In this document: one piece after another, positions 7,846-14,955 of the stretch
Layout: every line of letters begins with the position of its first letter
Position numbering within the stretch: position 1 is the first letter of the stretch
DNA from: Actinomycetota bacterium
GTDB taxonomy: Bacteria > Actinomycetota > CADDZG01 > WHSQ01
DNA length: 50,517 nucleotides
Reading direction: 5' to 3'
NCBI GenBank assembly: GCA_013694625.1
Contig: JACDCD010000065.1
Location: 1 to 50,517, forward strand
Position numbers and translations under genes: made by a program
The notes under the pieces: generated by a model
Seen by the model: the letters and a program-made list of their open reading frames with translations, nothing else
Databases searched by the model: none
Told to the model about the DNA's origin: nothing

Positions 7846-8913
7846 ATGGAAAAGATAAGAGTGGGCATCGTAGGGGTTGGAAACTGCTCTTCTTCGCTTA
7901 TTCAAGGAGTGGAGTACTACGCCAAAGCGCGCTCGGATGAGAAAGTCCCAGGTCTGATGCACGTCGACTTGGGTCCCTATCACGTATCAGATATCGAATT
8001 CGTGTGCGCTTTCGACGTGGACGGCAACAAGGTCGGGCTCGATCTCGCCGACGCCATCTGGACCGAGCCAAACAACACCACGAAGTTCGCCGACGTTCCT
8101 CCCACCGGAGTGCTCGTTCAGCGCGGACACACCCTCGACGGGCTCGGACAGTTCTACTCGCACGTCATAGAGGAGTCATCCCAGGAACCGGTTGATATCG
8201 TAGGGGCCCTCAAGGCCACCGGTACAGACGTGCTCATCAACTATCTTCCGGTCGGTTCTGAACAAGCCGCGCGCTTCTATGCCGAGACCGCTCTCGAAGC
8301 CGGCGTTGCCTTCATCAACTGCATGCCGGTCTTCCTTGCCAGCAACGAGGAATGGGCTAGTCGTTTCGTCCAGGCGAACGTGCCGATCATCGGCGACGAC
8401 ATCAAGAGTCAGCTCGGCGCCACCATCTCCCACCGCGTCTTGTCCAAGCTGTTCGAGGACAGGGGAGTCGTGATCGACCACACCTACCAGCTGAACTTCG
8501 GCGGGAACATGGATTTCATGAACATGCTCGAGCGCGAACGCCTGGTGTCGAAAAAGATCTCCAAGACCCAGTCTGTGACCTCCCAGATCAGATCCGGGAT
8601 CGACAGCGAAGACATTCACATCGGGCCATCGGATCACGTTCCCTGGCTCAAGGATCGAAAGTGGGCCTACATCAGGATCGAAGGACGCGAGTTCGGAGAC
8701 GTGCCTGTGTCCATGGAGCTCAAGCTCGAGGTATGGGATTCGCCGAACTCTGCCGGAGTCGTGATCGACGCAGTGCGTTGTGCGAAGCTCGCCAAGGATC
8801 GCGGTGTCGGAGGCCCCCTTCTCGGGCCGAGCAGCTACTTCATGAAGTCACCGCCGATGCAGTACTCCGACAATGAGGCCCATGAGCTGGTCGAAGCCTT
8901 CATCGAAGCCTGA
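7846..8913 (+). CDS. ino1: Inositol-3-phosphate synthase
   Basis: Converts glucose-6-phosphate to 1L-myo-inositol-1-phosphate using NAD, the first step to phosphatidylinositol and mycothiol in actinobacteria. The 355-residue product has the short actinobacterial length. The NAD-binding loop is [17 protein letters not shown] near the N-terminus, and the catalytic core includes [28 protein letters not shown], and the [15 protein letters not shown] stretch. ATG 7846 is chosen over the adjacent GTG 7843 because GAGGAGG ends five bases before it. Co-directional with padR, which probably controls it. It supports a mycothiol- or PI-making actinobacterium. Confidence 0.97.
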   Translation: MEKIRVGIVGVGNCSSSLIQGVEYYAKARSDEKVPGLMHVDLGPYHVSDIEFVCAFDVDGNKVGLDLADAIWTEPNNTTKFADVPPTGVLVQRGHTLDGLGQFYSHVIEESSQEPVDIVGALKATGTDVLINYLPVGSEQAARFYAETALEAGVAFINCMPVFLASNEEWASRFVQANVPIIGDDIKSQLGATISHRVLSKLFEDRGVVIDHTYQLNFGGNMDFMNMLERERLVSKKISKTQSVTSQIRSGIDSEDIHIGPSDHVPWLKDRKWAYIRIEGREFGDVPVSMELKLEVWDSPNSAGVVIDAVRCAKLAKDRGVGGPLLGPSSYFMKSPPMQYSDNEAHELVEAFIEA

Positions 8914-8914
8914 C

Positions 8915-8935
8915 CGCACGGGAATCTCCCGTGCG
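8915..8935 (+). terminator. Hairpin directly after ino1, overlapping the next start codon
   Basis: CGCACGGGA and TCCCGTGCG form a perfect 9-bp stem with a 3-base loop, starting 2 bp past the ino1 stop. The GTG start of the MFS gene (8931) lies in the 3' arm. It may terminate or attenuate ino1 transcription, or hide the MFS start in RNA structure. There is no U-tract. Confidence 0.5.
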
Positions 8936-10208
8936 TAACGACCCGCAACCCCAAGGACTGGCTCTCCTGCTCGGGAGCCAGTCCTGTTCCCAGGCAGCCG
9001 ACGGGCTCGCCCAGGCCGCCTTCGCCAGTGTTCTGGTGTTGGACGCTCTCGATCGTGGCGTGCCGACGCGCATCCTGGGACTGCTCGCCCTGACTCTCAT
9101 CCCCTATTCGCTGATCGGGCCGTTCGCAGGTGTGTTCGTCGATCGGCTCGAGCGCCGCCGGTTGTTGCTCTGGACCAATGTCGTGAGGGCTGCGGTGCTG
9201 CTCGCCTTTCCCCTGTGGTCCAACCTTCTGCCGGGTGACGTCTCCCTGTATGCGGGCATCTTGACCGTCCTGGGGCTGGGCAGGCTGTGGCTCACGACCA
9301 AGAGTGCGGTCCTTCCGCTCCTCATTCCGGAGGACGGTCTCCTGCGGGGAAATGCGCTCTCCAGCGGCTGCGGAATGATCTCCGCGCTGATAGGAGGCGC
9401 CGGGGGAATAGCGCTGACAGGCTGGATGGGAGTTGATCGGGCCCTTGCTGCAGCCGGTTTTCTCTACCTTGCCGCGGCCGGTGGGTCCTGGCTGCTTCAC
9501 CTTCCGCCGAGGCCACACGTCGGCGTCGGGGAACCGTTGCTCGAGGCGGCCGCAGAGATTGCGGCTCAGCTCAAAGGCGGTGCCTCCCAGGTCTGGACCC
9601 ATATGCGGGCGCGCCTGCCGTTGGTGGCCATATTCATGTCCAGGACCGTCGCTATGTTCATCGCCATCGTTGCGATCCTGGTCATCAAGAGCGAGTTCCC
9701 CGGTGCAGATGACCGTGCGGGCCGGCTGTCCGCCGGCGCCCTGTCGTTGGGAGCCGCAGGGGTCGGCGCCTTCCTGGGCACCCTGACGGCCGGCTTTCTC
9801 GGCAGGCGGATGAGCAAGCCTGCGCTCATGCTGGTGGGATTCGGCGTCTCCGGGGCCGGGATTGTGGTCCTCGGCGGGGTTCCCAGCCTCGTGGCCGTCG
9901 CATTCTTCACCGGAATAGCCGGGTACGGGAGCTTCATCATCAAGGTCGCCGTCGACGCTCAGCTACAGCAGGTGCTGGCGAACGACTTCCACGGGCGAGC
10001 ATTCTCCCTCTACGACATTCTCTACAACCTGGCAAGTGTCCTGGCCGGGATCATCGTGGTGGCGTTCGAGGGGGCGCCTCTCCGAACCCTCGTCCTCCTT
10101 GCCGGGCTGGCGACCCTGCTGCTCACCGTGGCGTTGGGGATCGCGATGCAGCGCGCCGGGATGTTCGGTGATCCGGCGCATGCACCGCTGATCGAACCTC
10201 AGGGGTAG
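8931..10208 (+). CDS. Major facilitator superfamily transporter
   Basis: A 425-residue protein with about 12 hydrophobic segments. The loop 2-3 signature appears as GVFVDRLERRRLLLWTN. A central hydrophilic loop (about residues 190-215) separates the halves, and the second half contains GAFLGTLTAGFLGRRMSK. The start of the frame (LLLGSQSCSQAADGLAQAAF) resembles the first TM of actinobacterial MFS exporters, so GTG 8931 is accepted despite lacking a clear ribosome-binding site. Two hairpins (8915-8935, 8955-8984) cover the start region. The substrate is unknown. A similar MFS gene lies near ino1 in Mycobacterium (Rv0037c). Confidence 0.85.
   Translation: MRNDPQPQGLALLLGSQSCSQAADGLAQAAFASVLVLDALDRGVPTRILGLLALTLIPYSLIGPFAGVFVDRLERRRLLLWTNVVRAAVLLAFPLWSNLLPGDVSLYAGILTVLGLGRLWLTTKSAVLPLLIPEDGLLRGNALSSGCGMISALIGGAGGIALTGWMGVDRALAAAGFLYLAAAGGSWLLHLPPRPHVGVGEPLLEAAAEIAAQLKGGASQVWTHMRARLPLVAIFMSRTVAMFIAIVAILVIKSEFPGADDRAGRLSAGALSLGAAGVGAFLGTLTAGFLGRRMSKPALMLVGFGVSGAGIVVLGGVPSLVAVAFFTGIAGYGSFIIKVAVDAQLQQVLANDFHGRAFSLYDILYNLASVLAGIIVVAFEGAPLRTLVLLAGLATLLLTVALGIAMQRAGMFGDPAHAPLIEPQG
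8955..8984 (+). promoter_or_regulatory. Second hairpin, inside the 5' end of the MFS gene
   Basis: GGACTGGCTC (8955-8964) and GAGCCAGTCC (8975-8984) form a perfect 10-bp stem with a 10-base loop, beginning 25 bases into the MFS reading frame. Together with the hairpin at 8915-8935 it puts nearly the whole translation start region in predicted RNA structure. Confidence 0.45.
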
Positions 10209-10212
10209 CCGG

Positions 10213-10239
10213 GGACGGTGAGCCGGCTCAGGACCGTCC
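10213..10239. terminator. Bidirectional terminator between convergent genes
   Basis: GGACGGT (10213-10219) pairs with ACCGTCC (10233-10239), and the inner GAGCCGGCTC (10220-10229) is a 10-bp palindrome. Together they form a compound stem. It lies just past the MFS stop and overlaps the last bases of the convergent methyltransferase gene. Confidence 0.6.
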
Positions 10240-10974
10240 GGAGGGCCGGCGGGCAAGAAGCATGAGCTCCGGGTGTTCGAGGTCAGGAGCACGGCGTGCA
10301 TAGCCGCCTGGTTCGACCGCCCACAACTCCTCTGGGATCAGCCCCACTCCCAGGGCCAGAAGCCTGAGCTCGCGCGCCGTGTAGACGCCCGTCCACAGAT
10401 CGACCTGCTCCGAGGTTCCAGCCTCGGTCGTGATCTCGGCCAGCTCGTGGACCAGCCCGGCATCGGCGTCGAGGGTCGCGCCTGCGCGGGGGTGACGGGC
10501 TTCGTAAAGGGCGTTGAACGCGGTCACGACCACGCGCCCGCCCGGCACCACGGCCTCGGCCATGCGCTTGAGGACGAGTGAGTCGTCCCGGCCCATCAAC
10601 CCAAAGGCGCCCTGGCACAGCGAGATCACCGCATCGAACTCGTCGTCGAAGGGCATCTGGCGGGCGTCGACCTCGAAGAAAGCTGCGCCTACACCGGCGT
10701 TGCGCGCAGCGTCCGCAGCGATATCCAGAAATCGCGCGGAGACGTCCACTCCCGTCACGCTTAGTCCCGCCTGCGCCAGCGGGATCGCGTGTCTCCCGGG
10801 GCCACAGCCCACATCGAGGAGGCGCGCGCCTTCGGGTAGCCGGAGCGTGTCAACCAGGAACGCGACCTCCTGTGCGGTTCCCATGGTGAAGTTGTATCGA
10901 AGATAGGCCGCGCCCAGCCGATCGGCCACCGCGGCGAAATACGGCTCGCCGGGGTGACCAGGGGGCCGCCTCAC
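10228..10974 (-). CDS. SAM-dependent methyltransferase (class I)
   Basis: Rossmann-fold methyltransferase. Motif I reads LLDVGCGPGRHAIPLA and is followed by VTGVDVSARFLDIA, DAVISLCQGAFGLM and a post-motif VPGGRVVVTAFN. The start GTG 10974 overlaps the pcnA stop as GTGA, giving 248 residues; a longer frame starting at 11028 would overlap pcnA by 58 bp and adds only Pro/Arg-rich sequence. Translational coupling to pcnA is likely. The substrate cannot be told; the domain resembles the methyltransferase-11/25 groups that act on small molecules. Confidence 0.85.
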   Translation of the reverse strand: MRRPPGHPGEPYFAAVADRLGAAYLRYNFTMGTAQEVAFLVDTLRLPEGARLLDVGCGPGRHAIPLAQAGLSVTGVDVSARFLDIAADAARNAGVGAAFFEVDARQMPFDDEFDAVISLCQGAFGLMGRDDSLVLKRMAEAVVPGGRVVVTAFNALYEARHPRAGATLDADAGLVHELAEITTEAGTSEQVDLWTGVYTARELRLLALGVGLIPEELWAVEPGGYARRAPDLEHPELMLLARRPSGRS

Positions 10975-12410
10975 CCGGACGCCGAACCTTCCCCAGGGGG
11001 GGTGGGGGTGGCCCTTATGCGTGCCCACTCCAAGAGGCGCCGGCGCGCTTCCTCCTTGCCGATCTGCCCTTCGTCCAGACGAAGTTCGAGCAGGAACGCC
11101 AGCGCCTCGCCGACCACGGGGCCGGGCGGTGCGCCGAGAAGCTCCATCACCTCATGTCCGTCGAGCTCCGGGCGCATCTTCGCCAGCTCCTCTTTGGCGG
11201 CAAGCTCGATGATGCGCCCTTCGAGCTCGTCCATCCGGGCTGCAAGGTGTCTGGCTTTCGCCGGATTGCGTGTGGTGCAGTCGGCTCTGACCAGCGCGTT
11301 CAAGAGCGGGAGCAGGGGGCCGGCATCGCGCACGTAGCGCCGCACTGCCGAGTCGGTCCATCCCAACCGGTAGGTGTGGAACCTGTGGTGCAGCCGAATT
11401 ACCTCGCTCACGGTGTCCACCACGTCGTTGGGGAAGCGCAGCGCAGTCAGGCGCGTCTTTGCCATCTGCGCGCCCACGACCTCATGGTGGTGGAAGGAGA
11501 CCCCCTCAGGCCCGATGCGGCGGGTTCGGGGTTTGCCGATGTCGTGCAGCAAAGCCGCCAGCCTGAGCTCCCGTAGGGGGTCGGTGCGCTCGATGACGGC
11601 GAGGGTGTGGCGAAAGACATCCTTGTGCCGGTGAACTGGATCCTGCTCCAGCTTGAGTGCACTCAACTCCGGCAGAAACAGGCCCGCCAGGCCGGTGGCC
11701 TCAGCCCGCTCAAGGGCGTGCGCCGGCGCCGGTCCGGCAAGCAATCTCACCAATTCGTCGCGGATCCGTTCGGCCGAAACGGTGGTCAGATGATCCTTCA
11801 GGTCCGCGATGGCTCCCTCTACGGCGGGGTCGACGCTGAACTCCAGCTGGGACATGAACCGGAATGCGCGCAACATCCGCAGCGGATCATCGAGGAACGA
11901 CGCCTCCGGCGCGATCGGTGTCACGAGCAAGCGTTCCCTGAGATGGCCGCGCCCGCCGAAGGGATCGATCGCCTCTCGCTCTGGAAGTCGCACCGCCATC
12001 GCATTGACGGTGAAGTCCCGGCGCGAGAGGTCCGCGACAACGTCACCCACAAAGGAAACCTCCGGGTGGCGGGAATCCGGTTTGTAGCTCTCGCTACGGA
12101 AGGTCGTGATCTCGAATGAAATCCCATCGACCTCGCCTCCCACCGTCCCGAATCTCATCCCCTGACTCCAAACCGTGTCGGTGAACCGGCGCAGGATCCC
12201 GAGGGTCTCTTCCGGGGGCGCATCGGTTGAAAAATCGCAATCGACGTGCGGGCGGCCCAACAGGGCGTCGCGCACCCACCCTCCCACCAGGTAGAGCTCA
12301 TGGCCGTGCACACGAAAAGCGTGGGCCAGGGCAATCACCGTGCCGTCCTCCCGGAGAAGATCGGGCGTTCCCTCGGACGAGGGCCCCGGTGTGGAAAGTG
12401 AAGATGGCAT
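10971..12410 (-). CDS. pcnA: CCA tRNA nucleotidyltransferase / polynucleotide adenylyltransferase family
   Basis: Adds or repairs the 3' CCA end of tRNA. The 479 residues from ATG 12410 contain the Pol-beta-like head domain (YLVGGWVRDALLG and the metal-binding DxD in HVDCDFST), RRDFTVNAMAV, the RNA-binding domain (FLDDPLRMLRAFRF), and an HD domain (LAALLHDIGKPRTR near residue 287, with FHHHEVVGA). An upstream in-frame start at 12509 would overlap the divergent gene at 12467 and is rejected. In Mycobacterium the gene also stands at this edge of the murJ-sigM cluster, but there mutT4 lies between; here mutT4 is missing and unrelated genes take its place. Confidence 0.95.
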   Translation of the reverse strand: MPSSLSTPGPSSEGTPDLLREDGTVIALAHAFRVHGHELYLVGGWVRDALLGRPHVDCDFSTDAPPEETLGILRRFTDTVWSQGMRFGTVGGEVDGISFEITTFRSESYKPDSRHPEVSFVGDVVADLSRRDFTVNAMAVRLPEREAIDPFGGRGHLRERLLVTPIAPEASFLDDPLRMLRAFRFMSQLEFSVDPAVEGAIADLKDHLTTVSAERIRDELVRLLAGPAPAHALERAEATGLAGLFLPELSALKLEQDPVHRHKDVFRHTLAVIERTDPLRELRLAALLHDIGKPRTRRIGPEGVSFHHHEVVGAQMAKTRLTALRFPNDVVDTVSEVIRLHHRFHTYRLGWTDSAVRRYVRDAGPLLPLLNALVRADCTTRNPAKARHLAARMDELEGRIIELAAKEELAKMRPELDGHEVMELLGAPPGPVVGEALAFLLELRLDEGQIGKEEARRRLLEWARIRATPTPPGEGSASG

Positions 12411-12466
12411 GGTGGCAAGGGTAGCCGCCCGCGCTCCCGTTCCTCCGGGTGGGGTAGACAAAGGCT

Positions 12467-13342
12467 GTGACAGCACTGACCAGGGCCAATGTCCGCCACA
12501 TCGGCGCACTGTTGCGCCAGGGCCGCAACCCCGCCGCCACCGTCTATGACAGCATCGGGTCCAACTTCTTCCTCGAGCCCGCCCCCGGGTGGCTCAACCT
12601 CGGATTATGGGAAGGGCCGGGTGATACCTCCGAGGCGCCACATGCGGTCCGCCGGCTCGTCGAGACGCTCGCGCGGGAGCTCCCCCACGGTGGCGCGGTC
12701 CTCGACGTGGGTAACGGGCTGGGGGCTCAGGACCTCGTCATTGCAGAGGTGGTCCGGCCCCAGAATCTCGTCGCACTCAACATCACCGAATCGCAGCTGC
12801 GAGCCGGGCGCGCCAGGCTCGAGGCGGCCGGCGCCCACGCGGTGCTGGGCGACGCCGTCCGCATCCCGGTGCAGGGGGCGAGTGTTGACGGGGTGATCAG
12901 CATCGAGGCCGCGTTTCACTTCCCCTCCAGGGCCCGGTTCTTCTCCGAGACCCTGCGCGTGCTGCGCCCAGGTGGAGTGCTCGCGTTCTCCGACGTCGCC
13001 AGCGAACGAATCGTGCCCCGCACACCCGGAGAGTTGATGGCCGGGCTGAGCAATCTGCGGATCTGGGGCATGGGCCGGGACCACCTGGCCACATCCGCGC
13101 AGATCCGGGACGCAATGGTTGTCGCCGGCTTCACCGATGTTGGCGTCCAGAAGGTGGGGGCGAGGGTGTTTCCGCCTGCGATAAGGCTGTTCAGGAAACA
13201 GCTCGAAACCCGCGGAGGCGAGCAGCCGATTCTGTACCGGTTGGCGGCGCGCCTTCTGCTGCGCCAATGGGACCTTCTCTACCGACGCGGGATGATGGAG
13301 TACCTACTCGTCCGGGGCCGCCGCCCGGCCTCCCTTACCTGA
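12467..13342 (+). CDS. SAM-dependent methyltransferase (type 11)
   Basis: A 291-residue methyltransferase starting at GTG 12467, divergent from pcnA. The N-terminal part VYDSIGSNFFLEPAPGWLN leads into LNLGLWEG, a layout seen in O- and C-methyltransferases of lipid and polyketide pathways. Motif I is LDVGNGLGAQDLVIAEV, where the usual DVGCG Cys is Asn. Later motifs are VLGDAVRIPVQGASVDGVIS and LRVLRPGGVLAFSDV. The C-terminal 80 residues are Arg-rich and amphipathic and may touch the membrane. The substrate is unknown. It ends 8 bp before the convergent pilT. Confidence 0.85.
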   Translation: MTALTRANVRHIGALLRQGRNPAATVYDSIGSNFFLEPAPGWLNLGLWEGPGDTSEAPHAVRRLVETLARELPHGGAVLDVGNGLGAQDLVIAEVVRPQNLVALNITESQLRAGRARLEAAGAHAVLGDAVRIPVQGASVDGVISIEAAFHFPSRARFFSETLRVLRPGGVLAFSDVASERIVPRTPGELMAGLSNLRIWGMGRDHLATSAQIRDAMVVAGFTDVGVQKVGARVFPPAIRLFRKQLETRGGEQPILYRLAARLLLRQWDLLYRRGMMEYLLVRGRRPASLT

Positions 13343-13350
13343 GGCCACGG

Positions 13351-14427
13351 CTAGACCGGCTGGAGACCCGCCTGCTGCAGGGCGATCTGAAAGTCGTGCG
13401 GGTTGGTCGCCGCGCTCTTGGCGTCTTCGAACTCGACGACGCCGGCTCTGAAGAGGGCCAGGAGAGCCTGATCGAAAGTCTGCATACCGTAAAAGGACGA
13501 CTCGGCAACGATGTCGTGGATCATGTGGGTCTGGCCCGCATTGAGCACCAGGTCGCGGATCCGCCCGTTCATCACCAGGATCTCGATCGCGGCAACACGG
13601 CCGCCGCCGACGCGCGGCAGCAGCCGCTGAGAAACGATCCCGGCAAGCGAACCGGCCACAGCGGCACGCGTCTGCTTCTGCTGGTGGGGCGGGAAGAAAT
13701 CGATGATCCGGGTGATCGTCTCGCTGACATCTGTGGTGTGGAGGGTGGCAACGACGAAGTGGCCTGTTTCGGCCGCCTGGAGTGCGGCTTTGACGGTTTC
13801 GGGGTCACGAATCTCACCGACGAAGATGACGTCGGGATCCTGTCGCATCGCTGCCCGCAGCGCGGTGGCGAAGTCTTCGGTGTCCTGTCCGATCTCGCGC
13901 TGACTCACCATCGCCTTCATGTCCTGGTGGAGGATTTCGATCGGGTCCTCGATGGTCAGGATGTGAGCGGCGCGGGTGGAGTTGATGTGATTGATGATCG
14001 CTCCGGTGGTTGTGGACTTGCCCGAGGACGTCGGTCCCGTGACCAGAAGCAGACCGCGATGCTCGTTGGCGAGCGCCTCGACGGCAGGAGGAAGACCGAG
14101 CGAGCCGAACGAGGGTGCACCGGGTAGCACGAGCCGGGCGGCGATGCCTACGCTTCCCCGCTGGCTGTAGACGTTGACTCTGAAGCGGCCAATGCCGGGT
14201 TCCGAATAGGCAAAGTCGACCTCCCCCGCCGAGTCCAGGACCTCTTTCTGCTTGTCGTCCATGATCTGTACGGCCGCATTGAGGCAGTCGCTGGCCGACA
14301 ACTTGGGAAAATCCGTAGGGGTCAGCAACCCACTTATGCGGACACTCGGAGGGCCGCCTGCCTTGGCGTGCAGGTCAGACCCTTTGTGCTCGACCACGTA
14401 CTTGAAGAAACTATGAATATCGGCCAT
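13351..14427 (-). CDS. pilT: PilT-type twitching motility ATPase, without other pilus genes
   Basis: Hexameric ATPase of the type II/IV secretion superfamily that retracts type IV pili. The 358 residues show the N-terminal PilT domain (KGSDLHAKAGGPPSVRISG), Walker A (GPTSSGKSTTTG, about 131-142), Walker B/Glu box (DVIFVGEIRDPET, about 190-202), His box (VVATLHTTD) and the PilT-specific C-terminal arm (RIRDLVLNAGQ... HDIV). ATG 14427 has AGGGAG three bases upstream. No pilin, PilB, PilC or PilM-Q gene is nearby, so its pilus partners must lie elsewhere, or the protein serves another role. It is not part of the conserved oriC-region order. Confidence 0.9.
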   Translation of the reverse strand: MADIHSFFKYVVEHKGSDLHAKAGGPPSVRISGLLTPTDFPKLSASDCLNAAVQIMDDKQKEVLDSAGEVDFAYSEPGIGRFRVNVYSQRGSVGIAARLVLPGAPSFGSLGLPPAVEALANEHRGLLLVTGPTSSGKSTTTGAIINHINSTRAAHILTIEDPIEILHQDMKAMVSQREIGQDTEDFATALRAAMRQDPDVIFVGEIRDPETVKAALQAAETGHFVVATLHTTDVSETITRIIDFFPPHQQKQTRAAVAGSLAGIVSQRLLPRVGGGRVAAIEILVMNGRIRDLVLNAGQTHMIHDIVAESSFYGMQTFDQALLALFRAGVVEFEDAKSAATNPHDFQIALQQAGLQPV

Positions 14428-14567
14428 CTGCTCCCTTTACCTCGCTGGTCGGCAAGAGGCGCCGGCGACGAGCTGGTCTGGATTCCATCCAATCGGCATC
14501 GGCGCAGCGGTGATTGAGCCGACAGACGCTTTTGCCCGAAAGTCATGTCCCGGACGCCCGATCTGCC

Positions 14568-14592
14568 GTTTGAGGTGACCTCCTGCGGGTAG
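14568..14592 (+). promoter_or_regulatory. Candidate general-stress sigma factor promoter for the KGG gene
   Basis: GTTT (14568-14571) and GGGTAG (14587-14592) are separated by 15 bases. This fits the SigB/SigF-type promoter (GTTT-N13..17-GGGTA), with the last base differing from the usual T or C. It lies 63 bp before the start of the KGG-repeat gene. The rest of the 228-bp spacer between pilT and this gene shows nothing else. Confidence 0.5.
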
Positions 14593-14655
14593 GTGAACAG
14601 GAGTCCCAACCTCCAGCATCGGGTTCCGAGTATCAAATCGAGGGGAGCAAGGCTC

Positions 14656-14871
14656 ATGGCCGCCGACGGAAGCAGCTACGGGAGCGACGGAGGCAAGATG
14701 TCCAGAGCCGAAGCCGGTCGCAAGGGCGGACGCACCACCAAGAGTCGCTACGGCGAAGATCATTTCGGCCGGATAGGCAAGATCGGCGGGAAAAAGGGTG
14801 GCGAGACCACCAAACTCCGTTACGGCTCGGAATTCTACCAGAAGATCGGGCGGTTGGGCGGCTCCAAGTAG
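14656..14871 (+). CDS. Small KGG-repeat stress protein
   Basis: A 71-residue, highly charged and glycine-rich protein from ATG 14656, with GGGGAG nine bases upstream. It contains two imperfect repeats of about 24 residues, AGRKGGRTTKSRYGEDHFGR and GGKKGGETTKLRYGSEFYQK, each followed by IG(K/R)(I/L)GG. KGG repeats of this kind mark small hydrophilic general-stress proteins (the KGG/GsiB-like group), thought to act in desiccation or stationary-phase survival. The stress-type promoter upstream fits this. It is monocistronic, closed by a terminator at 14892-14953. A longer frame starting at 14593 is open but lacks a ribosome-binding site. Confidence 0.8.
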   Translation: MAADGSSYGSDGGKMSRAEAGRKGGRTTKSRYGEDHFGRIGKIGGKKGGETTKLRYGSEFYQKIGRLGGSK

Positions 14872-14891
14872 AGGAAGGACGGCTCCTTCAA

Positions 14892-14953
14892 CCCGAGCAT
14901 CGGCTTTGATGAGGAAGTCCCCGCGTAGGGGGGCTTCCTTTCTTATGCTCGGG
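14892..14953 (+). terminator. Nested terminator between the KGG gene and DUF6049
   Basis: The inner hairpin AGGAAGTCCCC / GGGGGGCTTCCT is followed by a short T-rich tract (TTTCTT) and looks like an intrinsic terminator. An outer pair, CCCGAGCAT (14892-14900) and ATGCTCGGG (14945-14953), encloses it perfectly. The outer 3' arm ends 2 bases before the next start codon. Confidence 0.75.
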
Positions 14954-14955
14954 CC

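Noticed and set aside
12411-12509. Longer pcnA start at 12509
   Set aside because: It would overlap the divergent methyltransferase gene starting at 12467 and adds no family-like residues.
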